This document shows, in pieces, positions 22,137-32,870 of a stretch of 64,000 nucleotides of DNA. How positions within the stretch are numbered: the stretch's first letter is position 1; each line of letters opens with the position of its first letter. The translations under genes and the position numbers were made by a program. The notes beneath the pieces were generated by a model that was not told the DNA's origin, did not search any database, and was given only the letters and a program-made list of their open reading frames with translations. Source of the stretch: Carettochelys insculpta. Lineage: Eukaryota > Chordata > Testudines > Carettochelyidae. Location: positions 222,435,501 through 222,499,500 of the forward strand of contig NC_134137.1 in the NCBI RefSeq assembly GCF_033958435.1, given 5' to 3'.

Positions 22137-24179
22137 CTATAGTCCAGCACTGGGTGTGGGCGGCCGGGAGCCCTGCCTCGGCTGCAGCTCTGGCTGGGGC
22201 TGGCTGGGGGCCGGGCGGACCGGCAGATACGGCCGGCGAGTGTCAGCTGGCCCCAGGTCTCCCTCGGTGGAACAGCCCTCGGTGGCGGGTGGCGGGGCGA
22301 CGGCGGACAGTGCGGTGACGACAGGAGCAGCAGGTGGCGCGGTGGGTGGAGCACGCAGGGCAGGCACAGAGGCGGCTGGCGTGGCATGGGGGGCCAGGTA
22401 GTCCACTATGCGGTTAAAGGTCTCCATGTAGGCCCCCCATGCCTCTTGGCGCCAGGGCAGCGCCCGCTCCTGGAGGTGGAGGCAGCGTTGCTCCACCCGC
22501 AGCCACTGCTCTGCGACCTCCACCTGCCGGCGGTGGAGGGCCAGCAGCTGGGGGTCCGTTGCCGTCGGGTGGTGGTGCTGGGTCCGCCGTCTTGCCCACC
22601 GTGGGGCCGGTCGGTCCTCCGCCGAGGGGCTGGCCTGGAGCGATGGCCCCGGAGGGGATTCCGGGACCACTGACGCCTCGCCGGCGCTCTCCGGTCCTTC
22701 CGATGGTGCAGCTGTGGAACACAGGAGGGAGGGAAGAAGAGTGGAGACAGGCGTTAGTGTGGGCCCCGAGCCATGGCCCTTGTCCGCCCACCCCTGTGCT
22801 GCAGGTTCCCCATCCCCGTCCCCGGGAGATGCTGCTGTGATGGGGTTCAAGGGTCCCCCTGCACTGCACCCCGTCCCCCGGCGGGAGTGCCTCTCACTTC
22901 ACTCAGCAGGGTCTGACAGAAGAGGTTTCTTAGGCAACAGATGCCCAGTTTCTCCCAGAAGTGACAGTACAACAGTCAGAGACGGTCCTTCCAACCCGTC
23001 CTGGGGAGAAGACCCCGAGGGGTGCCCCTCTGGGGTGTAGCTTTCCCCCTCCTCAGGCTGGCTGCCTTCCAGCTCGCCCTTCCCCTAGCCTCTAACTGCG
23101 GCCCCCGATTCAAACCCAGCTCAGCTCCTCCCTCCTCTTTGTTCAGGGCAGAGGTGTAACCTGCCAGTTGTAGCCCCAGGATCATCCTTAGCCACTGGGA
23201 GCTATTCAGCTTGTTGCTCATATCTAGCCTGAAACTCGCATTTGCACTCCCCCCACTCCATCACATGCTGCTGCTGCTGCAGCTGCCGCTGCTGCAGGGC
23301 ATCCCACCCCTCCTCCCGGGGGACCCTAGAGGTTCCGCTCCCCCCAGCACCGGGGATGGGGCACGGCACTGTTGTGCTGGGGGGGGGCAGGGGCTGATGC
23401 ACTCCTGTGAGGGACATGGCACTGCTGTCCTTGGGGCCATGGTCATCTGGGCATGTGGAGGGCCCTGGCCACATATCTATTACCCCCACCCCTCAACCCT
23501 GGGGGTGTACACCGGGGGGGTACATACCTGTAGGTCCACTCCCACGGTCGGGGGACACCCGGGGGGCGGATGCCCGGCTGCTGCTCCTCGATGGCAGGAG
23601 GATGTGCAGGCTGGTGTTGGTGGAGGAGGAGTCCCCCTCCTCCTCCTCCTCCTCCTCCTGCTCTGGTGCCCCAGGGGTGGGCTCCAGGGGGGGCCCCCGG
23701 GGTGCGGGGCTTACCTCCAGGGCGGACTCCGGCTCCAGGGCCTGCTGGGGCTCCTCAGCCAAGGTATCAAAAGTGGCCGGAGAGGAGGAGGTGTGCCGGG
23801 GGCCCAGGATGTCCCTGAGCTCCCTGTAAAAGGGGCAAGTGACGGGGGCGGCCCCAGATCGGCCGGCCGCATCCCGGTCCCGGGTGTAACCCTGCCGCAG
23901 CTCCTTGACTTTACTCCGGACATGGTCCGGAGTGTGGGCAGGGTGACCCCGGGTGGCCAGGCCCTCCGCCAGCTGAGCGAACGCATCTGCGTTCCGCCTC
24001 TTGCTCCCCATTACCTGTAACACCTCCTCCTCGCTCCAGAGCCCCAGCAGGTCCCGAAGCTCGGCCTCCGTCCAGGAGGGGCCCCGCTGCCGCTTGCCGC
24101 CCTGGCTGCCAACCTGCGAGCCCTGGCTCCCCTTTAGGGGGGTCCCCTGGGAGCGCTGGGGGGGCTGCTGGGTGGCCAT
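22137..24179 (-). CDS. Harbinger-associated Myb/SANT-like DNA-binding protein, two exons
   Basis: In PIF/Harbinger elements a second protein with a Myb/SANT-like domain binds the ends and brings the transposase to the nucleus. Exon 1 (24179-23528) holds the domain: RGPSWTEAELRDLLGLW, then VMGSKRRNADAFAQLAEGL, VRSKVKELRQGY and CPFYRELRDILG (about residues 33-125), followed by an acidic run of Glu. Exon 2 (22711-22137) holds a helical stretch with HRRQVEVAEQWLRVEQ and ETFNRIVDYL. Donor CTACAG/GTATGT and acceptor TTCCACAG join in phase 1 and keep the frame, giving 408 residues. The start is the ATG at 24179 (MATQQPPQ); an upstream ATG at 24323 in the same frame would add 48 residues. The frame looks intact. 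Confidence 0.85.
22712..23527 (-). other. Intron of the Myb-like gene, with probable inserted sequence
   Basis: The intron lies between the donor at 23527 and the acceptor at 22712. About 22870-23250 has lower GC content than the rest and reads like a foreign fragment (AGCAGGGTCTGACAGAAG, then TCCAACCCGTCCTGG), perhaps another repeat dropped into the intron. Its family is unknown. Confidence 0.6.
23638..23662. repeat. (TCC)n triplet run coding for poly-Glu
   Basis: Eight or so TCC triplets form the complement of the Glu run in the Myb-like protein. Length change in steps of three would not break the frame. Confidence 0.85.
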
Positions 24180-24617
24180 TGCAGCTGGGGTGGCTGTCTG
24201 TGCTGGCTGAGGAACGTGCAGGCTGGCCGCATGTCTGGGCTGCCGCCTGCACGTTCTCTCAGCTTCCTGCACAGGAAGGGAGGGGGCGGGGACCTTTAAG
24301 GGGCCGCTCCACACGGCCACCATTGAGCTCAGGGGCTGGAGAGAGCATCTCTCAACCCCTCAGCTGATGGCCGCCATGGAGGACCCCGCAATTTCGATGT
24401 TGTGGGACGTGCAACGACTACACGGTCCCTACTTCGACGTTGAACGTCGAAGTAGGGTGCTATTCCCATCCTCTCATGGGGTTAGCGGCTTCGACGTCTT
24501 GCCGCCTAACGTCGATGTTAACATCGAAATAGCGCCCAACATGTGTAGCCGTGACGGGCGCTATTTCGAAGTTAGTGCCGCTACTTCGAAGTAGCGTGCA
24601 CGTGTAGACACGGCTTT

Positions 24618-27600
24618 TCAGTGCCATGTTCAAAAGTGCTTGGGATTGCCTTGCTCTATTCCTTATACAACCTTAGACACATATGAATAGCATGATTTCT
24701 ACGTTTGCTGTTGTCTGTTTGGATTTGATCTACAGGGGGTCATTGAGTATAAGGACCATAAAGTTGCAACTTAAAGCTAAAGGACATATAACAAGGACTT
24801 TACCCCCAGAAGAAATAATGTAAATATAGGGGAAAAGGCAGTGCAAGACTGTAAATTTTGCCTATGTGACCATTTAAACTTTAGTGTACCTCTCACTTAC
24901 CATACCATACCACACACTTAGAGCATTTTAAGCAGTATTTAAAGAAATGAACCTAACCTAAAATACACTTTTAAGCCATTTTTACCCTAGCCGCAATATG
25001 AGACAGAGGAGAGTCGCATAGGAGGGTATGCTAATTTTCTCTTTACTGAACAGCTGAATTGTGAGGAATTTTTATGTCATGTTCCTAAAAGTTTCAATGG
25101 CATAAGTACATAACTTCACCTCGAGAACTGAGTGTACTTAATACATTTAATAGAATCTGCACGTACATAAGTTGCAGAAAAGAAGTACGATATTCTACTT
25201 TACTAGCTGAGAAATTATACAGTTTTGTAAATAGAGACTGAATCATTACATATTTATACTAGGGACAGAGTTAAGTTCATAAGCAATGTTCATTATGGCA
25301 ATTTGTGACTTTGAGGGCTTACCTGTGCAATCTTAACATTCTCTTAATACAGGTTTTGTCTTTTAATGGAATAAACGATAAGGACAAGTATAGAGCTAGG
25401 TTGCTGTGGGCTGACAGTGACAAAGTGAACAGAAAAAAATAAATGTGGTGATGTAAAGCAACTGTTTCTGCCAGTAAAATAGTCACTAGGACTTTTTGCA
25501 GAGAAATAAAAAAAATATTTTCTGTACAGTGATATAGCCGGGAATAAATGTGCTGTACTTTGATATTTACTTATATTTTCCTCCCACAGGCTTTTCTGTT
25601 TTACATGAACTTCCCAGGCTCCACCATTTTGGAAACTACCATGACACAGCAGAAACTATTTAAAAAAAAAACAAAAAACGAAACAACACATCATGTGTAA
25701 TGGTCTGGTTTGTAATGGCTGCTACACACTGACACATTTCCAAGATGGTTGCAGCCAAAATCAACTGCAGCGCAATTGGCACAGACTCAGAAAACAAGGT
25801 CCAAGGAGACTAGCAGAAAACTTAGAGACAGGAAAGTGTCTCTGGATATTATGACCAACCCTGCCAGAATCACTATAATTGAGGTTGTGTCAGTGTTTCC
25901 ATTATAAACCTCTTTGTTTAAGACTTCATGACTCAGCTGTAATGATCTGATCCAGGCTGAAACACAACATACACAAGGTCTCAGATCAGGGCATGGCAGA
26001 TACTGAAAATGGTACAATTCACTCTTTTTGTAAAGAGGTTGAGTTCTCTCTCTCTCTCTCTCTCTTAAAGTGCTAGGGAAGGCAGGGAGGAGGGATGTTG
26101 CAAATAACATTTGGAAGTCAAGGTAAATGCTCTTGATATTAGTAAAATGTAGTATGGTAACATACTCATCAGAATTTGAAATTGTACTGTGAGTGACAAC
26201 TGCTATCCCACTCAATGGAAAGACATTCTGGTGATTATCCTCAGATTTTGATTGGTTCCTATGGGAGGTGTTTTTGAAAACCCAATATACCTGTTAAAAA
26301 TACTTGGATAACACCTGATTGAGGAATTATGGATTAACTGGTACATAGCAGAGATAGCCCCCAAATTAAAGGATGTTTGGATCCAGTGTTTTGGTACTTT
26401 TCCATCACTAGTATCTATTATGGGACAGATTCTCAGTTGGTGAAAATCACCATTCTTCCATGGACTTCTATGGAACTGTGCTCACTTAGACCAGTTCAAT
26501 ATCTGACCATCTATATGAGCATTAAACATTTTATGGGTCTGTAGTTCTACAGCTGCAAAACACAGACTTGGAGGGTTTCTAAGAACTTGCTGGGTCATTA
26601 ATAGATGTTAGGAATCTCTAAAATGAAGTTTACCATGTCAATTTGATACCTTTCTTATATACCTTTAAGGCTATTCCTAAACTACACAATAAAAAACTGT
26701 GTAATACAGTCCCACTAGCTTGGGGGTATTTAAAATATAATCAGAAAACATGTTCTGTACCCTTTTGCTTGCTTGAGGAAGTGCTATAGTGCTATACATT
26801 GCACATGTCCTAACAATTGGACGACGCTACCAACATGCAATCCAAACTTCCCCAAAGCAAGTAACTGTCTGTACTCAAATTTTTCATACAAACCTTCTCT
26901 ACTTGTCATTCAAATACTCAAATGTATTTTACAAACATATGTTAAGTGTCACAACTACATATATGTATTGTAATACTCAATGAATAGAGAGGGAAATGGG
27001 CCCAATTTTCAACGTCTGGCTAAAGTAAGACAAACAAACCAAAACACACTCTTTAAGGAAGAAATTTTCAAAAGCACTTTTGTGAGCTAAAAGTTTATGT
27101 TGCTCTGAAAGTTAGGCTCCTAAGTCACTTAGGTCCATATTTTCAAAGGCATTTATGCTCCTAAATATTCAGATAAATGCCCAAGTGCTTGTGAAAATCC
27201 TGTTATTTACTTACATGTATCTTTAGGTACCTAACCATATTTTAAAATATGGCCCTGGGACACTTTTGAGAATTTGATCCTAAGTCAGCATGGGTAAGTG
27301 TCCAAATACACCTACATTCTTAACTTCTGGCACACAAATCTGAAAACTGTCCTTAAATGACTTACACAAGGTCACAGGATTTCAGCAGCAGGTTCAAGAC
27401 TAGAGCCCAGGAGTTCTTAGTTCCAGTCTTTTATTTTTACCATTAAACGTTCTCCTCCAACTAGATCTCACAAATACGTTCTGGTGTGCAACACCTGACT
27501 TTAAGGAGAGTTGAGTGTATCCTCAACAAGGGGAAAACAGGCCCAATTGGCAGCGTGGCTTCTTATACCATGTAAGCATCAATGTCTACTTGCAAGTGGT

Positions 27601-27654
27601 CGACTGTTACTAAAGGGCTACCAGCCTTGTTTCAATTTTTAATTTACACACTTT
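24618..27654. other. Unique AT-rich sequence with small repeats
   Basis: No gene was recognised. A (TC)10 run lies at 26045-26064 and a palindromic old repeat at 26420-26500. About 27060-27260 shows the TTTCAAAAGCACTT / GGTACCTAA type of decayed reptile repeat (low confidence). About 27355-27425 has an old MIR-like tail. Confidence 0.4.
26420..26500. repeat. Old palindromic repeat, shared with 59432-59515
   Basis: CAGATTCTCAGTTGGTG at the left and TAGACCAGTTCAATATCTG at the right are imperfect inverted copies around CCATGGACTTCTATGG. The copy at 59432-59515 has the same plan with CACCAGCTGAGGATC. The family is unassigned. Confidence 0.45.
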
Positions 27655-28093
27655 GGCTGTGCCCACACTAGCTCCCTCGTTTCAGAAGGGGCATGTTAAG
27701 GTGGGATTTCAGCTGATGCTAATGAGGTGCTTCCATGAATATGCAGTGCCTCATTAGCATAATGGCAGCCACATGCAATCTGAAAGTGCTGTCTTCGAAA
27801 CGCATGCTGCCCATGTAGACAGGGGCTTTTTGAAAGGACCCCCCGCCTCCAACTTTGAAAGACCCTTCTTCCCAAAACCAAATGGGAAGAAGGGGCTTTC
27901 AAAATCAGGGGGTCATTTCAAAAGGCCCCTGCCTACATGGGTGGTGTGTTTTGAAAGTACCACTTTCAAATAGCACACAGCTGCCATTATGCTAATAAGG
28001 CACTGCATATTCATAGCAGCACTTCACTAGCATCTGCCAAATCCCTCGTTAACATGCCCCCTCTGCAAGGAGGAAGCTAGTATAGACATGGCC
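27655..28093. mobile_element. MITE, 439 bp, Harbinger-like
   Basis: The left end GGCTGTGCCCACACTAGC and the reverse complement of the right end GGCCATGTCTATACTAGC match. The arms continue through CTAATGAGGTGC and CAGTGCCTCATTAGCATAA to give a near-palindromic element centred near 27875. Flanks are TTT and TTA, one base from a TTA duplication. No coding capacity. Confidence 0.78.
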
Positions 28094-28379
28094 TTAATGT
28101 TGCTTACACTCTGAGACTGTTTGTATGTTATTTGTTTCTACTCTTCTTAATTATTCATCTAATCCAACTAGAGAAAACTGAGGATGCCCATCAGCGAATG
28201 ATGCCCATCAGCGAATAACAACAATTAACATTATCAATTAATTTGCTTGTTTGTATCTTTTAGGTCCTCACGTGTTTGAAAGCATTTTGCAAACATTAAG
28301 AGTTATACTCTAACTTATCTGTTCACCTTGGGTAGCAACCTTACTCCATCAGTAGTCCCAGTATGCTTAACACAACTAT

Positions 28380-28515
28380 TCAGAGTAAGGTACTATTTCA
28401 AGTCTTCATCCCTGTGGGGAAAAAAATTACAATTTCTTTTTATAATTGGAGAAACAGGCATAGAGAAATCAAGCAATATGGCCAAGGTCAGTGCTGGAAA
28501 CAGAGCTGAGGTAAC
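28380..28515. repeat. Possible MIR-like old SINE fragment
   Basis: The GAGAAACAGGCATAGAGAAAT stretch followed by AAGGTCAGTGCTGG and CAGAGCTGAG resembles the common ACTGAGGCACAGAGA / AAGGTCACACAG tail of old CORE-type SINEs. Only this short motif supports the call. Confidence 0.4.
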
Positions 28516-29019
28516 TTGGCTATCAGTCACCTTTTTGAGCATCTTACATTGCCTCTTTGACTATCATATTTACTGGATAGAAGGAAAACAAAGCACGATA
28601 TTGACAGTATTCTGGAAATCTCCAGTAAGTTCAAGTTCTCCCTATGTCTTACTAGAAAAGCCAAGGAAGAAAATGTTTCTTCTTTTACAAATTGGCATTC
28701 AGAAATATTTCAAGCCCTTGTCTGAGGCAAACCCAAAAGCAAACCAGGGCTGCTCAGTCAGCTGCACTAATTTACACTCCCAACAGAGGGTACTAACTGG
28801 CCAGGAACCTTCCCGCTGCCTCATAATATATCGTCTTCTCTGACTCCCAGCCTGATCCAGTTACTTCACCAACCTTGCCTGATCTACTGTTCCAGATTTG
28901 TCTTCCACCTCCTGACCCTCTCCGACTCTGACCATCCAGCTTCGACCTTTGGCCTGTATCTGGAATCTGTATATCTGCAGATTCTAATACCTGCCATTAA
29001 TCATCGGCTTGCCCATGGC
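28516..29019. other. Unclassified sequence, pyrimidine-rich part possibly repeat
   Basis: No gene was recognised. 28830-29010 is rich in CTCCTGACCCTCTCCGACT-like words that look like a dispersed repeat, but I cannot name it. Confidence 0.35.
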
Positions 29020-29098
29020 CTCTGGCTATGATACTGATCTTCTTGCTGGTCCGTCGTGCCTGACAATGATGTCTTGAGCTTGCACAGGCTCATCAGTT

Positions 29099-29157
29099 GT
29101 GGACTCGCATGTGGCTGAAGAGTCCAAGCCTTGAACAGCATGGGCATTCACAGTAAA
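29099..29157 (-). pseudogene. C-terminal Cys/His finger of the LINE
   Basis: Translation of the minus strand here gives CPCCSRLGLFSHMRVH, with the Cys-Cys-His-His spacing of a small zinc finger. It lies downstream of the RT and an ERRK-rich linker (29159-29359), as in related LINEs. It sits outside any long open frame because the frame is broken upstream. Confidence 0.65.
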
Positions 29158-29450
29158 GTCAAGGGAATTGTCCTGGCTCTGTCAGTGTGGCTGCTGCTGT
29201 TGATTTTCTCCTCTCACGATCATCAGTCAGGCATGTGTGTTGCTGCTCTTCAGAATTGTCATACCTGTGTTGTATGAGAGCATGCCAGCCTGTTAGGTCT
29301 TCTGCATCCTGCCCTAGCTGCTTTGGCTTTAATCCAGCATGAGCAATGTTGGCCTTCACGCAGTCTTTATACCTTCTGTGAGGCCTGCCTTGATTCCTTT
29401 TGCCATGGGAGAGTTCACAACAGAGGAGTTGCTTAAGGAGTCTTCAAGAA

Positions 29451-29590
29451 CAACAAGAAGTCCTGTGGCACCTTATAGACTAATAGATATTTTGGAGCAT
29501 AAGCTTTCATGGGCAAAGACCCGCTTCATGAGATGCATGAGTGCGGGGGGAGCAGTTCCAGAGGGGTATTTAAAGAGATTCTTGATTCCT
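29451..29590. repeat. Single-arm copy of the palindromic repeat, inserted in the LINE
   Basis: AGAAGTCCTGTGGCACC, then TTTTGGAGCATAAGC and TTTCATGGGCAAAGACC match the left arm of the element at 57691-57861. After GAGATGCATGAGTGCGG this copy continues with GTATTTAAAGAGATTC instead of turning back, so it is a different end of the same family. The LINE coding region is interrupted here. Confidence 0.75.
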
Positions 29591-29869
29591 CCATTCATAT
29601 GATTTGCCCTGTCCAGCAAAGCTGGGCTTTTCAGAAACATGGTTTCAATGCTTGTGGTTCCTGCTCTGTCAAAGACTTCCAGGTTAGTGACTCTGTCCCG
29701 CCATCCAATGTGCAGTATTGACCTCAGGCTGTGTCTGAAAGTGCTCCAGCAGTTTCACATGTTTTCTGTACAAGGTCCATGTTTCACATCCATACTGAAG
29801 ACTGGTCAGGACTACAGCCTTGTACACTTTAAGTTGAGTGGCCTGTTAGATATTATGCTGATTCAACAC

Positions 29870-30904
29870 TCATGCTCTCAGACATCCCAGTGCCTGGTTG
29901 GCCCCGCAGATCTTGGCATTGATTTCTTTGTCAAGGGAGACCTCATTGGCTATCACACTGCTGAGGTATTTGAACTCATCTACTGTTTTTAACTCTGTTT
30001 CTTCAAAAGAGATTGAAGTGGGAAGAGCAGACCCTGGAGCAGGCTGAACGAGTACCTCAGTCTTTCCTAGGCTGATGGTCAAACCAAAGAGGCGAACAGC
30101 TTCACCAAACTTGTTGACGATAAGCTGCAGATCAGATTCCTTGTGTGCCATAAGTGCACAGTTGTCAGCAACAAGGGCTTCAAGGATGAGCCTCTCAAGA
30201 GTCTTGGTTCTAGCATTCAAATGAAGAAGGTCAAAAAGTGACCCATCAAGCCTGTACTTTATGTAGACTCCATGGTCCAGGTCCCTGACTGCATGGCTAA
30301 GGACACACGTGAAAAAAAGTGTTAATAGCACTGGGCCCAGCACGCACCCTTGCTTCATGCCATTGGATATCTCAGATGGATCTGAAGAGTCACCATATGA
30401 AAGAACGACAGCCATGTCCTCATGGAACAGGCGTATGAGGCTGATGAATCTTCTTGGGCAGCTGAATTTTGACAGGATAATCCACAGGGCTTCTCTGTTG
30501 ACAGTGTCAAATGCCTTGGTCAGATCTACAAAGATGGCATATAGATCCAAGTTCTGCTCTATGCACTTTTCATGGACCTGACTTCAGCTAAGATCATGTC
30601 AATGGTGTTGCGGTCTGGGCAAAAATCACACTATGCCTCTGGCAGGTTCTCCTCAGAGATGCTGGTGATCAGACTTTTAACGATGACACAAGCCAAAAAT
30701 CTTTCCAGCAGTAGAGAGAAGGGAGATGTCCTGGTAATTGCCACAGTCAGCTTTGTCGCCCTTGTTCTTGAAGAGTGAGATGATTGTGGCATCCCTAAAG
30801 TCTTTGGGAATGTCTTCTTCCCAGATCCTGCTCAACATGCTGTGAAAGGCTTCAAGTGACACTGGTCCTGCTGCCTTGAAAATTTCATCAGGGATACCGT
30901 CCAT
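29870..30904 (-). pseudogene. LINE reverse transcriptase domain, inactive
   Basis: The N-terminal RT blocks are in 30904-30677: GIPDEIFKAAG and DCGNYQDISLLSTAGKIFG. The main block 30550-29870 contains FVDLTKAFDTVNREALW (about residues 7-23), NGMKQGCVLGPVLLTLFF, and the catalytic box as VADNCALMAH where FADDCAL is usual. It ends with TISLGKTEVLVQPAPG, FKYLSSVIANEVSLDKEINAKI. The second Asp of the catalytic pair is Asn, so the enzyme is dead apart from the frame breaks. Confidence 0.88.
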
Positions 30905-31533
30905 CCCAGGGGCTTCCCAGAGCTGTACTAACTGATTGCCTTTTTGACCTCATCCATTGTAGGGGGAAGGTCAAGACGGTCTATCATGGGTTTCTGAGGG
31001 ATCTGGTCTAGGGCTGCAGAGTCGACAATGGACGGCCTGTTGAGAAGGTTGCTGAAGTGCTCTCTCCACCTATTGTTGATGCTGCTCTTGTCCCTCATGA
31101 GTCATGCCATCTGCAGAGAGGAGAGGTGTAGTACTTGGCTTTGAAGGTACATGTACAGCTTTGATAGCAGCACTGAAGAACATCTCGGAGTTTTTGATGT
31201 CAACATAGTGTTGGACTTCCTCAGCTTTTCTCTCCAACCACTCATGTTGCATTTCATGAAGTGCAGTCTTTGCCTGACTCTGAAGATGCTTGAAATGGTT
31301 ATGTTTGGAGATTGAGGACTGGTTGTTTTGTCATAGCAGAAATGAGTTCTATTTTTCCTCTAAGATCTTCATGATAGTCTCGTCATTTTCATCAAACCAG
31401 TCTTAGTGAACTGTCTTTTTTAGTCCTAGTGTCGACTTGACTGTCTCCATCACCAGGCTTTTAAACTGGTCCCACTTTTGTGTTGGGTCTACAGTCAGAG
31501 GTACATAGGACATCAGCACATTGCCAAGGCAGG

Positions 31534-32472
31534 CTACAAACTGCTCACAATGACCAATATGCTGCAGCTTCCCTGTGTTGAAGGAAGGTCTAACAACCTT
31601 GGGCTTCTTGCGCTGAGTGGCGTGATGTGTGGCACAAGGAAAGACCTGACGAGTCTCGGATCAGTCCAGCACTCAATTCCTCGCATGGCCCTGGTGATCT
31701 TAACATCAAGAATGTACTGCCTGAGACTGATGACATAGTCAATCAGATGCCACTGTTTTGATCTGGGGTGCATCCATGTAGTCTTGTATTTATCAGCCTG
31801 CCTGAAGAGTGTGTTGGTAATTGTCAGGTCATTTTCTGCACACAAACTCATTAGAAGGCCATTGGCATGCCTGTCACCAGTGTCGTGATGCCCCAGCACC
31901 CCTTTCCAGTTCCTACAATCCTTGCTGACTCTGGGATTGAAGTCACCCAACAGAAGCTTGTCACTAGGAGGAGTTTCTTTTATGAGATGATCAAGGTCCT
32001 CGTAGAAACTCTTTTGCTTCATTGCTGCTGGTCAGAGTGGGGGCGTAAGTGCTGATGACTGTGATGTGGTGAGAGGAGTTGATGGGGACATGGAGCTTGA
32101 TCAGATGCTCACTGATGCAAATTGGTAGGGCAGGAAGCTGAGCAGAAGTGATGTCTTGATGGCAAGTCCTACTCTGAGGATTCTGTGTTCGTTTTCTGGC
32201 CTGCCCTTCCAGAAGAAGGTGTAACCTTTTGGTTCACAGATGGATCCTTCTTGTGCAAGTCTGGTCTTGCTCAGGGCAGCTAGGTCAATGTTATAGCATG
32301 CCAGCTCTCTTGCTATGAAAGCCGTTCTTTTCTCAGGCCTCATAGTGTTATTCCTGCCCAAGATGGTGCGAACGTTCCATGCTCCAAATATCATCCTTCT
32401 TTTCACTGTTTTTTGACTGCTATGAGGGTAAGACTGCCAGCAGCTGCATGCTGGCCAGTTTTGTTGAGACAA
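31534..32472 (-). pseudogene. LINE endonuclease domain, broken
   Basis: The domain nicks target DNA to prime reverse transcription. The N-terminal part (32472-32101) contains IFGAWNVRTILG and ACYNIDLAALSKTRL, where the usual Glu-Thr motif near the active site reads SKTR. The C-terminal part (32022-31534) contains KLLLGDFNPRVSKD, TNTLFRQADKYKTTWMHPRS, WHLIDYVISLRQ and GIECWTDPRLVRS. The final catalytic His of the SDH-type motif is Pro (TDPR). Frames are broken between and after these pieces. Changes at two key positions plus the frame breaks make it inactive. Confidence 0.85.
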
Positions 32473-32870
32473 GCAATTTTTGGGACACCTTTCCTAGTTC
32501 CCTCCCTTGTTGAGGGTGAGCAGTGCTGCTCCTAAAAAGGCCTGCTCAGTCACTTGGGATGTTGCCGAACTCCTCTGTTGTCTCAGGATCAGAGTTGAGC
32601 AACCAAAGTCCACAGGCCGCATATGTACAGGTTTGGTGGTACAGTGGTCACCTCCACCTGTCCCTTTGCCCCACCACACGGCAGGAGTTTGAAGTAAACA
32701 GACGATGTAGAAGGACAAAGAAGACTAATAAAGTAGACTGATTTGAGAGATGAGAATGTGCAAAGAACCTGTGCAGGAGAGTGCTTAAAGAGGAAAAGCT
32801 GTTGCACAGAAGCAGTTCCACTCTCTCAGCCTGAGAAGCCTAGTTCCAGTGGTACGAGAAGTTGTCATGG

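Larger units (their letters stand above)
20026..24614. mobile_element. PIF/Harbinger DNA transposon, two genes, about 4.6 kb
   Basis: The left end GCTCCGTCTACACGTG (after TTA at 20023-20025) pairs with the right end, whose reverse complement reads GCCGTGTCTACACGTG (followed by TTT at 24615-24617, probably a mutated TTA). Subterminal ATCGAAGTAG and ACTTCGACGTT words fill both ends. Inside, a transposase (plus strand) and a Myb/SANT-like gene (minus strand) converge on 21740-22136. That gap holds the transposase AATAAA at 21851. The coding parts are strongly GC-rich compared with the AT-rich flanks, which marks the element clearly. It is the likely parent type of the derivative at 12727-13417. 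Confidence 0.92.
29020..32870 (-). mobile_element. Decayed LINE with endonuclease, reverse transcriptase and C-terminal zinc finger
   Basis: Read from right to left the order is an AP-type endonuclease (about 32420-31600), a linker, RT (about 30910-29870), and a Cys/His finger (29157-29099), which is the usual order for this kind of LINE. Most of the length survives, although the frame is broken many times. The 5' limit (about 32480-32870) and the 3' limit are estimates. The clade is not resolved: the RT does not look like CR1, BovB or the Tx1-like fragment at 62280. A palindromic repeat is inserted at 29451-29590. Confidence 0.8.

Noticed and set aside
23211..24020. Open frame of 269 residues on the plus strand
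   Set aside because: Complement of the Myb-like gene exon 1. The Leu/Gly-rich content is the mirror of the acidic and Pro-rich minus-strand protein.
28328..28843. Open frame of 171 residues
   Set aside because: No recognisable domain and it overlaps a MIR-like fragment; probably chance.
28830..29010. Possible LTR of an endogenous retrovirus
   Set aside because: Only pyrimidine-rich words suggest it. No TG/CA ends, primer site or viral coding region could be found.
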